NCBI GenBank assembly: GCA_036850595.1
Contig: CM072155.1
Span: 7,567,475-7,631,474, forward strand
DNA from: Rhyacichthys aspro
Lineage: Eukaryota; Chordata; Actinopteri; Gobiiformes; Rhyacichthyidae
DNA length: 64,000 nt
Reading direction: 5' to 3'
Within the stretch, counting starts at the first letter, position 1; every line of letters starts with the position of its first letter. The translations under genes and the position numbers were made by a program. The notes under the pieces are model-generated. The model saw nothing but the letters and a program-made list of their open reading frames with translations. It was not told the DNA's origin and did not search any database. Positions 12,401 to 23,633 of this stretch are shown here, one piece after another.

Positions 12401-15400
12401 GATCAATAGGCCCTAGTTTATATCTACATTTATCATCAGTTGGTCTGTTTAAATGAGTAGCACGTTTCAGAAGGACATGTTATTTTGTGGTGTGTGACTG
12501 ACCGTGCACTGGACTCTGCGCGGCCGTACAGCCAGCCATTCCTGGGCGGCTTCACCAGGACGCTGATCAGCTCCCCTCTGTTGAAGGGCAGCAGCGTGGT
12601 GTTGGAGCTCCCCGGCTGATGAGCTACCAGAGCTCTCATGGATCTGCTGCCAGCGCCGCCCCCTTGTGAGTCTGAAATGGAACCCTGTCGAGATCTGCCT
12701 TCAGGAGAAGGGACTGCGAAAGAACGACAAACAACAAACATTTCAACCTGAAAGCATCATCACATTACGTTTGACCTTGCATGAAATGTCATTAGTAACA
12801 CCAGGCAAAGCAGAATGAAATTAAAACAGCCAGTATTCAATATTCCAGACGTTGTTTATTGTTTATTTTGGATATTGCATTACCTTATCTATTTTTACAC
12901 ATGATAACGAAGGCACACAATTACAGGCTTTCTGAGGAGAAAAATGCATGACTTGCAAAATTAGAAAATGAGAGAGATAAAGAAAACCAAAGAGAAAGGG
13001 AGACAAAGATAAGGGCTAAAATTATGATAAAGCAGCTGGCAACTCCAATGAATAGGATAGAAAAGCACTCTAATTACTAATATTTGAATAAATGGGATAC
13101 AGCACAGGGACGTAAATGAGTTATGGCAGGATTGTTAAAACTGTTATGTGAGTTATTGAACAACTGTGCCTCATATTTAATATTATTATAACAGATTTAT
13201 TGAATAACTCACCCCTTGACGGCACTCTTCCCAGCTCCTCTCTGCTTTTCATAATCTCCACCTGTTTGACCGAGAGCACACAGCACATTTAAAAAAAGCC
13301 TGCAGGTGTAAAATATAACATTTAATTCATATTTAAATAAAAACAGCAGGTCATTCAGGTCGTTTGTCAGAGACAAAGTGAGTTGTCCAATTTCACACAT
13401 GGGCAGCGCCGTACAACAGATGTAACATTTTCCAATCTTCAAATCGTCACCATCGATGAATAATGGAAACAATATAGCGAGTAAATAGAGATGTTTGGGG
13501 GAATGTTTGCAGCAGCGGCTCAATAGAGAACAGAAGCATTCGGCGAGAGAATTCAATCATTTGGCCTCTAAACACCTCTACAGTGACTCCTGAATTCTTT
13601 ATGAAGCCTTGAAAATGGAGCTTCTTTGAATAACAAGTCTGTAAACACTAAATAACACAATGCTGTGAGTATCCCTATAAAGCAAAAAGGTGCATTGTTT
13701 CAAATGTTGTAGTCTATATTCATATATCTTACTAGTATATAATAATGTTAAAATAACACTCTATGCCTTTGTATATCTGGGAAATATTATTATTATATTT
13801 CAAGCAACATAAAACCTAGCAGAAGGAGTCGGGGAGTGCCATTACTTCCTGTTCCTGCTCTAGTACAGGTGACCAGACTTGACCAACTGAGAACTAAGCA
13901 CACATTCTTGCATACATGCACACTTTTTACAGAAATGAAACAAAATATGTCCAGGGGCTAGCCACTATGCATGCTATAACAATGAAAATATTTTAAATTG
14001 TGTGGTTAGGGTGGAAATTAATAGAAGGTATTCAAAACAATTAAGCCTTTCACTTAAATTTTGTTTTAAGTCAAATTTATATATTTTTTCTGGCTCCCAG
14101 TTACACCTAAGTGAACAGTTTTCAGTGATTCATGTGCAATAAAAAAACAACAACAAAAAAAACCCTTATGTCATAAGAGTAAATCCTTCACTGTATCTCA
14201 TATCAAAGGACAGTTTTTGTTTTGAAGTGTGCATATTCCATAAGCATACCAAGTTGTGTCAATCATTTACTAAGATGCAATAAAAATTGGCAATATCGAG
14301 GGCCGTAGTAATCTTAAAAGAATGTCTTCTAATATTCCAATATTGCTAAATGCCATAAAGTCAAGGTCAAATAAGCTATATAGTTTTTACTTTTTGTGTT
14401 ATTGTTAATATTTCAGTGTGATCACCATCATTTGTCGACACATTGTCCTATTTCTTTTCTCTTTTTACTATCATAAAAAAGAGAGTACAACAAGTCCTTC
14501 CTTATTATTTTGAACAAAATGCCTTTAAGGTGAACAATGTCTGATCCAACCTTTTTTTTTTTTTTGTCAATTTATTTAAAAAAAAAATTGTATTCCTTTG
14601 GAATGAAAAGATTTATGAATGTCACAAATATGTGACCATTATATACAGTCTTGTACAAAATATTGTTAAAAATAGAAAAGGTGGCAGGCTGTATCAATGC
14701 ACAACTCAGAAGCTTAGCATCGTAAACACATACAAGTAGGTTTTTTTTTTAGAACTCGATTTTTTATATATTGGGTCCATTTTTGTTAAAAAAAATCAGT
14801 GATCAACTAAACTGATTTTGTTTTTACAATTGCAACAACGAACACCACCTTTAAAGCCTACATTTTGATTACTATAAATACAAAAAGATGAAAATTGTAT
14901 TTGTGCCTGATGGGCAGGACTGTATTATAAATTATGGGGAATAAAAGGAGACATGTAGGAGACAGCTCAAAACCACACAATTTACTTCATTATAGGCAAG
15001 AATAAAGGCGAAAGCAGAATCTCAGTAAGTCCTCTGATTGGGACTGCAGTCAGATATGGCTTTAGTGGGTTTAGCAGTGTGTCATCTTCCACTAAAGAGC
15101 AGACTGACAGGGTTTATCTCTGGGGGCATCAATGTTGTTTACTTGAATAGTAATTAAAGCATCTATAAAAAGAATAATGTATAATCCGTCTGTCTGTTTC
15201 AGCTACAGGTTTAATCTTCCTCCTGTGACAGAACTGAGTCCCTGATCACTCAAAGTAAATCAATCTGCGTCCACCAGAGGGCAACATGGGAACACAAATA
15301 AGCTTTAACTCCAGCGCTCACGTGTATGGAAGACACTGAAGATGGAGAAAAATGTCCTCACAATGTTTACTTTCCATATTTTTTCGATAGTGGGTAGGTT

Positions 15401-18400
15401 TAAAGCATATTTTAAAATTTAAACTCTTTTTCCACCCTATCATTTTACACCTTCCCTCTGCTCATTCCAAAAATCTTGAGTTATAAGATTCTAACATTAC
15501 AGTATCCAAGATAAACTCATTGAGTCATCTCAGTGTATTTTACAACAGCAGTGGTTGTTAGTGTCCTTTAAGCTTACAGACTGTCGTCTGGTTACCTGTC
15601 TCCTGGTGGCGCCAGCCTCCTCTGACCACGAGTCTGCTCTCTGCTGCAGAGATCCTCCTGTCTGCAGTGCAACAAAACACACAAAACTGTCATGTGCATG
15701 CAGGACATGTAGTCTACAGAGATATGGTTTCAACATTCAGGGTTAGCTTGTGGCAATGAACTATATCCATGAAAAACAGTCCCATAGCGCTTCATTAGCT
15801 CCTCATCAGCATTCAAATATAAATAACAGATGATTTCTAATTGGCCAGAGGTGTGAACTATGTAAATATAGGTCAGGGATATTTTTTTACTATAATGTGT
15901 TTAAACATACTTGAGTTTTTACTGCACACAGTAAAACTTAAGTGGGTTAGTGGTTAAAACAAAAAAAGCGACCAAAGTTCAAAAGGACGTGATGCCATTC
16001 TGACGAACTGAAATCAGTAAGCTGCTCCGAGACTGACCCTCGTTATAAAAGGATGGTAATTTCCCTGCGGGGGATCATCTCTGATAATTATTACAGACAT
16101 GAAGGAGCTCTCTTCTTGTTCGTTATGCAGTGATTGGATACAGAAAAGACTCTATTCAAAGTGAGCTGAGGACCTTATTCATGAGGCGTGTGAATGACTG
16201 TATGAGGCCACAGTGTTTCTCGGCCAGGAAGCGGTATCTCCTCTCCTCTTCCTGAAAGGCCTCGTAGTTGCTCTCTCTAAGGAACTGCACATATTCACCA
16301 GAGTCCTGGAGAATAAAGATACATACATAAATGTATATACAGTATGAACATAATGCTGAGTTTCCTGTTGGAGAAAAAGGAGATTCTTCTACAAACCTGA
16401 CTCATTCCTCTCCGGAACTGTCTCTCCAGAGCCACTGCCTGGCTGTGGACTTCTAGCTCATAATGCTTCTTGCTGCCCTGTGGGAGAGGAGGATTCATAT
16501 CACGTCTGAGTATAATCATTCCGGTCATGCAGCTAGAGTAGCAGACTGTCAGCTGAAAATTAGCAATGGTGTAGATAGAGGGCTGAAGACAGACTAAGCT
16601 CATTTTTGTCCCGCGGCAGTTTGAGCGAGATTAGAGCTCGTGCTACTGTCAGGTGGAATTAATAGACTCTTCATAAGATTTTATGTGCTGCATTGTAAAA
16701 TTCATTTATCAGATGGCTCACTCCTCCAAGTTATAACAATAAAAACAGTTAGAGTGTTGTCGTTTTGACCTTGGGGGGCAAACGCTCGACCCCCATCACT
16801 CACCGCGATGTAATCTATGTCCATTCTGACGTTGTTGTCCATCTCCCGCAGCACCTCCACCTGGAACCAGCGGAACTGAGAAGATAACCAAGCGAAACAA
16901 ATACGATAAGGAACAAGTGGTTTGTCACAGAGAGTGACAGGCACAAATGTTTTAGTGGTTTGACTTACAATTCCCTCGAGCTCTGAGGTAAGTCTCTTTT
17001 GGCTCTCAGCGATCTGGATCAAGACCTCACCTTTAAGGCCATACATGGATGACACAATTTAAAAGGCCATTAGAATTTAATACTTCAAATGTTGGAACAA
17101 AGGTACCTTTGGTTTAGAATTATTAACTGTGGGATTATCACATTCACATGACTAAGGTTCTCACTCTATGAAATCATATTCCAACCACAAGGACATTTCC
17201 GTTTCTTTCTTGCTTAATTATTTATGACATAAGGTTTATGTGTGGCCATCACCTGATATTATTAGATATTAACTATTTCCAGTAAGGGCATGTAGATTTT
17301 GTGCTGTTAAGGATTTAACTCCTTTACAAGGCAATCCTAAAAGAAATAACAAATACCAATAAACATTTCAAGGACAATTCCCATTTTTCCAAGACATTTT
17401 GACATTTTAAGAAGTTACCAAGAGATTTCTGTGCAGCTAAAAATGCTAAATAGTTACATAGTAAACGTCTACATTTCTAGGTCTTCATAGGCCTAAATAT
17501 AAAAATCATGTTTGTGATTACCTAAATAATCTTTGGAACCATGACTATAGCCAGCTATGATGTCACTAAACAAAACTGTAAAACTTGCTTATCTCTGTAT
17601 TAAGCAACGGTGAAGCACAAGTAGACAATGAGGTAATAATGGTAAAAATATTTATGCATAGCAGCAGCAACAACAACTTCAACAACCAGTACTAAAGAAA
17701 CATGTCTTTGCTCAAATCAACCTCTACATTACCTTTGTCCAAATGTTTCATAAATATTTTAGCCAAATAGACTACAGTTGACAATAACAAACATGGTTTG
17801 TATTTGAAGTGCTGCTGGTGAAATTTGTGAAATGGTGCCCAAATACAGGAGTGAGTTTAGGCAACACTATCACAGTTCCCATTGGCATGCTAATTAGACA
17901 AAAAGTGCATTTATTCATACACAAGTAGTCAGCAGTTCTGTAAATAACCATAGTCACAATGCAGAAAATAGTGGAGGTTCATTTGTATTCATCAGGCAAA
18001 GGGATGTTTGGGATGCAAATCTGATCCTGACGTGACAAAACATTCTGGAAATACATCAGTGGAACTGGAGACTGGATCTTTGTACAGTAACAGTACACTA
18101 ATGATGCAGTTTGGACGGTCTCAGCAGCTCCAACTGCTAAACCTGACATGGCTCCGTTTAAAGTGGGGTTAAGTGAGAGGAGCATGGCCCGCTGCCTGTC
18201 ACTCTCCATTATTTATGTTCCCTGTGGCCATGTAATATCCCCTTTGCCAACACTCACTAAAAACCCTCATGTCAGTGTTTACTTATAACACAGATGTATT
18301 GCACTCATAAACTGTACAAATTCAAAATAATTTTATTAATACCAAAGGGAAATAATTACTGGACTAACAGACTTATTGAATTATTGGACTAATAAAGGGA

Positions 18401-20520
18401 AACAGTTATTGGACTAAAGCTATAATGCCTTCCATTAACAACTGCTATCTGCTACTGAAGCAGTCCATGGTGGAGGACTTAGCACAAAATTAGCATTAGT
18501 TAGCTAGTGCTGCTAACACTACAAACAGGTTTTTCTAGTGAAGCAGATATATGACTAAATTAGCTTCAGCTAATTAATTTCAGTTTAACTACAGAGCATA
18601 TAGGCTATATAAACATAGCCTTTGTAAACAGTCTGGCTAGTCACAAATACTAACCAAATTCTCAAATGTGAGTAACTCTGAACTTTAAAAAGAAATTTTT
18701 AATAAAGCATAGGTCTTAAAGCTAAAGTCTTTTGTACTTGACTTGACCTTGGTCTTACATAAATTTATGGTAAAAGCTACTGACTCCTGTAAACAATAAT
18801 ATGCAACAATAACATCACTAACACTTACTGCCCTGGAATTTTAGATTTTACACCTGGAGCTGCCTGACACATGACTGACACATTAGACTATTTGGCTCAT
18901 GGAGTAACTGTGGGAGTTATAAAAAGTGGATTGATTTTTTTTTTTTATTTAACCAGGTTAACTCATTGAGATTAAAAATCTCTTTTACAAGAGCGACCTG
19001 GCCAAGTGGCAGCAGAACAAACATGGAAACATTTAACACATCACAGACAGGTAACAGTTAACATGAACACATATCAATCAGTGGATCAAACAATTAGATA
19101 AAACATTTACAACCACCACGGCTTTTCTCTAAATCATTGTCATCACATCAAATGATTAATAAATGACTATCAAACATATCAAAGATAACAAAGAGAGATC
19201 TGTAGTCACACCTCGTAAGTATTTCCTATAACAGACATGACTGGACTACTGACTTAGGAACTTACCGAGGGAGCGTGTGTGAAAAGCCCGCTCTCCCATT
19301 TTGGAAAGGGCAGTGAAGTAAGCCTCACTTTTTACAGCCAAGACTAAAACACACACACAATAGGAATGTAATAATCCAATAATGATCACAAAAAAATACA
19401 TAGAGAGAGAGAAAGACATTGAGAACATCATTCAATAAAGTCATTTTATTTCAAAACTTTTACCCCAATTAAAAATCTTGTCTTGTGTTCCTCTGTAAAT
19501 TGAAATTACAAGGCTTTCCCTTTCAGAGATAGACCTACAAAATGGTGAATCCTTATTTCCAGCTTATAATAAAAGCCTGTTTAAGACAATTGAAGCCAGC
19601 GCTTATGAATCAAACACACACTCCCTGCGACTGGGAGACTAATGGATTTCAACATGGAAACTAGTATGAAACCATGCTACTTAGAATAGATTGGGCATGT
19701 CCAATAAAATCCAGTGTGTGTGGGAAAAAAATCTTTCATTTGAGAAGTTAGTGTGAAGTAGATTGATATAATGCTGATTGATAGAACATAAAATACACAA
19801 TTAAACTTTCTACACCAATAATATAATTCTTTCTATGAATAAATATTGAGACATTTTTTTCATTAAACACAATGATGGCTTCATGTTTGTCTGTTGATAA
19901 TGCAATCATGCTAATTACAGGCTCATAATCTAGGCTCTCATTGCATCAGGACATATGGATGGACTTTGGAGTAATATCTAAAGAAACTGAGGCGGGACAG
20001 CTCTGGAGACTGTTTGTTTACAGATTATAGCAGTAATAAAAATGGATGTATGAATAGCACGGTTTGCGGAATTTTTATTTTTTTTAACTTTATTTCTGTT
20101 TTACCTTGAAAAGCCTCTACGTAGCTGTTTCCCAGTGAGACCAGCCTGTGTAAGCTTGGGTTGAACTCATCCATCAAGTGCTGTGTCGAAAAAAAGGAGA
20201 GAACAAAGATGATTTTGAATTCCATCATTTATAAACCAGCAAGAGACGCTTCATCTTTTTAAATTTGAATTTCTGAGCGGAGGAAATCTATAATGCTGAT
20301 CAATGGTGTTATCAAATAGGAGAAACATTCATTCAATATTAAATACACTTTCTTTGGCAGAGTCCTTGGCAAAAAGTACATCTAGAAGTAAAAACTGCTT
20401 TCCTTTCACCAGTAGGTAAAGTGAGAGTGTGAACTAATTTGAGCTGTTACTTACCGAGTATATCTCTAAGGTGGAGCGATGTAGCTGATCACTACTCATT
20501 CCTGACATGTTTCTATCCAT
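9488..20520 (-). CDS. baiap2l2: BAIAP2-like 2 (I-BAR / SH3 adaptor)
   Basis: Adaptor that binds and bends plasma membrane through its I-BAR (IMD) domain and links it to actin. The family acts in protrusions such as microvilli and stereocilia. Fourteen coding exons, in transcript order: 20520-20455, 20180-20105, 19343-19266, 17030-16969, 16875-16804, 16477-16397, 16305-16174, 15661-15596, 13261-13213, 12713-12503, 11462-11397, 11097-10920, 9990-9950, 9566-9488. Phases agree at every junction, giving about 418 residues against about 529 in human. Residues 1-189 are the IMD (FNPSLHRLVSLGNSYVEAFQ; YFTALSKMGERA; RRYRFLAEKH). The SH3 is about 253-311 (MRALVAHQ, NGWLYGR, GWFPASYVES), followed by a ten-proline run. 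The C-terminus GTNPFATVKLKPTSTNDRSA is the WH2-like signature of this family. Start: the first ATG of exon 1, leading into SGMSSDQLHRSTLEIYS. A small exon between 11097 and 9990, or between 15596 and 13261, could be missing. Human BAIAP2L2 is on 22q13.1, as is NPTXR. Confidence 0.92.
11765..11915. repeat. Possible small MITE in baiap2l2 intron
   Basis: The segment holds facing partial repeats, ACTGTGCC near 11798 and GGCACAGT near 11861, with GTGCACTCACAC on one side and GTGCATGAGTACACAC on the other. The arrangement resembles short fish hAT-type elements, but the match is loose and from memory. Confidence 0.25.
15271..15285 (+). promoter_or_regulatory. CTCF-like motif
   Basis: CCACCAGAGGGCAAC fits the core of the vertebrate CTCF site (CCASYAGRKGGC), forward orientation. 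It lies in a baiap2l2 intron. Sequence match only; occupancy is unknown. Confidence 0.35.
18350..18420. repeat. Short degenerate tandem repeat
   Basis: Three imperfect copies of a unit like ATTATTGGACTAA occur in about 70 bases within a baiap2l2 intron. No function is apparent. Confidence 0.5.
18945..19035. repeat. Fragment of a common teleost interspersed repeat
   Basis: After a T-run the sequence reads TTTAACCAGGTTAACTCATT, then ATTAAAAATCTCTTTTACAA and GAGCGACCTGGCCAAG. This closely resembles a segment I remember as widespread in fish genomes. I am not certain of the parent element, and the identification is from memory. Confidence 0.5.
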
Positions 20521-23432
20521 ATTGGTACAACTGTCAATGAAAAAAACCTGCCGAAGAAGAGTTTCTGGTAGAAGGAAGAGAAAGAGCTGGGTTATTGTAC
20601 TGGACTGAGGAGGCAGCCCTATGTGTTGTTAGTAATCCACACCAGTGTAGCCAGAGAAAGACAGCGGTAAATTATTAAACACGGCTCGACCATAAAACGC
20701 CATGACATATGCTGTAAACCCAGTTATCTCTGTGTCCTGTTCAATTCTATTTTGGACTTGTACATAATGTTCAAGATAGGCTCAGTAAATGTTTCCAAAA
20801 TGCACTTATGAGCAGAATAATCCTCTAAAAACAGGAATAATCACTCATATTCCATGTTGCTGATGGGTTAACACAAAATGAGTGATAAAATCCTATAATC
20901 CTGATATTTTAATCACTTGAAATATAGTAATCCTCATTTCCAAAGCAAAAGAAGGCACTACTGAGCCTGTAGTTTGGGATAATACTCAAAAATACATGGC
21001 ACACGTTTGACTTGCACCTAGTGTGATGAGAGTTGATTTATATCAAGATGAAGAATCCAAAGGGAGAGCAGCGCTGCCGGATTCTATCAAATCTGTATCT
21101 GCTGAGAGGAGAGAAACATATCGATTTCATTTCTTACCTAAACCACCGCATACACAGAGGAGGCCCAATACACACCGCTTCTCTTCTGTTCCAATCTGTC
21201 TGACGTATTTATGATCATCGAGTGGGAGTTTTTTTTCACCCGTTACATGTCAGAGTCAGTGAACTCCCCATGAACTGCCATCACAAAGGTGCAGGAGCCA
21301 TCTGGTGCCAATGTATTCCCTCTGAGAACACAGGTCGGCAGAGGGAGGTAAGATGGACACTGCCAGGGTTGGGTTACTCTGTTAATTGTGCACAGTTCAC
21401 AGGTCCTATTAAATTCATCATGCAAATAGAGATGGAGTGAGGCTCTGGCGTACACTAGATGGCACCATTAACTAACTAGAGGCATGAGCGGAATGATAAA
21501 CAACTTGATTCCTTCCTAGTAGCTTTTTACATCAAAAAACTAACTTTGAAGTGAGCATAAACACAGGCATGCAGGGTGTTTCAAGTGGAGCACATTTTCA
21601 GTATGATATATGAATCATCAGTAATACACGGAAAAACAAATAAGGTAACTTACCAGAGGACAGAATTAAAAAATGCATTTCACCTCGTCTTACGTTTTGC
21701 ATCAATCTCTGCAAATAAAAAAAGAGATAGAATCTTTATAAAGAAACACTGCCAGTGTAAAATCTGCACTAACCCAATGAAAAATCTCATCAGTGGAGCA
21801 CAAAACTTAAAGGTCGAGGGTGACTTACTGTTGATAACAAATGGATTTGCTCTTTTACAGGCACAACAGATCAACAGTGCACTTCGATCATTATAAAAAC
21901 ACAAAGCTCTTACATATTCACCTCACTGGACTTTCGTAAAAACAAATACACATAGTGATGTCCACACTAATACAGTTTCAATCAAGATGTACAACTTTTA
22001 CTGCATTTTCACATACAATGCACACAAAGAACGATCCCGCCTGGTCGGCTTTTCCACTGCACCAGACGATGACTGTGCAGTAAATTAGAACAGCGGGTAA
22101 TTCCTCTGATGTAAGCTTTAAAAACAGGTGAATTTACCTAAATAGAGAAAACATAACAAACATAATGAAACTGTTGCATTAGTGAGGACATCGCATGGTA
22201 TATTTGATCAGTTATAAATGTCTGCTGCATTATCACATCCACTAAACCTTTTGAAATCACTGTGAATCTTTGACTCGAGCAGTAGTGCACCTTTGATATG
22301 TGCACTAATATGAGGCATAAGCATAGCTAGCATGATCACTATGTTGATTCTTGCACATCTACCATCTTCACAATTTACACTGAACATCAGAGTCCTGGGT
22401 CCTTGATACACATAATGGGATCTACAGTTTATGGCCAGAAATATTCTATGTCTGATTGTAAGCTATAATGCTTCAGACTTGCTGTAGCCAGGGCTGAGGA
22501 ATACTATCATGTACTCTTGGTGTATAAGTGTACTGATACCATAGAGGTTTACACATGTCTACACTCAATAAAAGGCTCTTTTATGTTGGATTAATGGCAT
22601 CAGAAGCTGCAGTAGTGAGGGTGGAGCTAAGAACGCAACAATCTTTGCAACATTTCCACCTTTTACAATGTCTTTTTTTTCTTGCACAATCTGACACTGA
22701 TGATACAGTGCATTCAGTTTTCCCAAACTAAACAATGTCCTGTGATTAACGCTCACATTTTTCTTTGTCCACTTTCATTTGAAGAAGCTTTAAATAAATG
22801 TGACTTGATTTCTGGGTGTGAAACCCATTAAGAATCCTTACCTTTTAATTATGTGCAATTTGAACATGCAGTTGGCTCAGGAGCATGAATGATTAAAAGC
22901 CACTAATGGCAGCAGCGGCAGCAGCAGCAGCAGGGCTGTAGGCTGCCTGCTGCACAAGGCACAGTCAGGTCATCATTCTGCCATCCCTGCAGCAGTGGAG
23001 CTGTTCCTCTGGGAGCCTGCAGGCTGACTTATGGCCACACAAACACCTCATTCCACCAGCACATTACGTGTTGCTGAGCTGGAAAATATTCATCCAAAGG
23101 GAAAGGGAAAACTCATTTTCAGTAGTGATGCATATTGATATGGATGCAGGATCAATCCAGCCATAAAGTGCAATTATACAAAGAGCAGACTGCAGCATCA
23201 GCAGGACCGTGTTTTAGACGCAAACTACGCTCATATCGGAAAAGTTGGCTGTGGGGCATTTTACAAGAGGATAAGCAATAGAAAGTGGGTTTTTTTTCAA
23301 GCTCGTGGAGCAGTTTCCATATGTAACCCACTCCCACTCGTTGTCTCCTGTGAACAGGCTAGGTTCAGTGGGACATGCGCGCTGAACAGAGAGGATGAGG
23401 AGGAGGAGGAAAGCTTCTCACTGCTCCTTGTG
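20521..23432. other. Intergenic between divergent baiap2l2 and nptxr
   Basis: No coding exon recognised. The region must hold the promoters and 5' UTRs of the two genes, which are transcribed away from each other. It includes a CTCF-like site at 21452 and a short (CAG/CGG)-rich run at 22911-22935. The GC rise just before 23634 fits the nptxr 5' end. Confidence 0.5.
21452..21466 (+). promoter_or_regulatory. CTCF-like motif
   Basis: ACACTAGATGGCACC fits the CTCF core (CCACTAGATGGCA-type), forward orientation, in the intergenic region between baiap2l2 and nptxr. Motif match only. Confidence 0.35.
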
Positions 23433-23500
23433 ATGTTTTCTGTTGGCTCCATCATCACTTAATTATGGTGCAGGACTCGAGTTTTATTCCTTTGTTTTAG
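23433..23500 (+). promoter_or_regulatory. Two short upstream ORFs before nptxr
   Basis: If the leader extends this far, it carries two AUG-initiated short ORFs: 23433-23462 (ATG to TAA, 9 residues) and 23465-23500 (ATG to TAG, 11 residues). Both end before the main reading frame. They could throttle scanning ribosomes ahead of the non-AUG start. The transcript start was not determined. Confidence 0.35.
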
Positions 23501-23633
23501 CAGGGAATGGTCAAGTAAAGTGAATAGGGTTTTTTTCTGCTGCTGTTTTGGATCTTGAAGTTTATCCTGTGATACCTTCTGCATTCCATTTTTCGGGTCA
23601 TTTTTCTGATTAAAGCTAGTGCCCGCCGCAACC

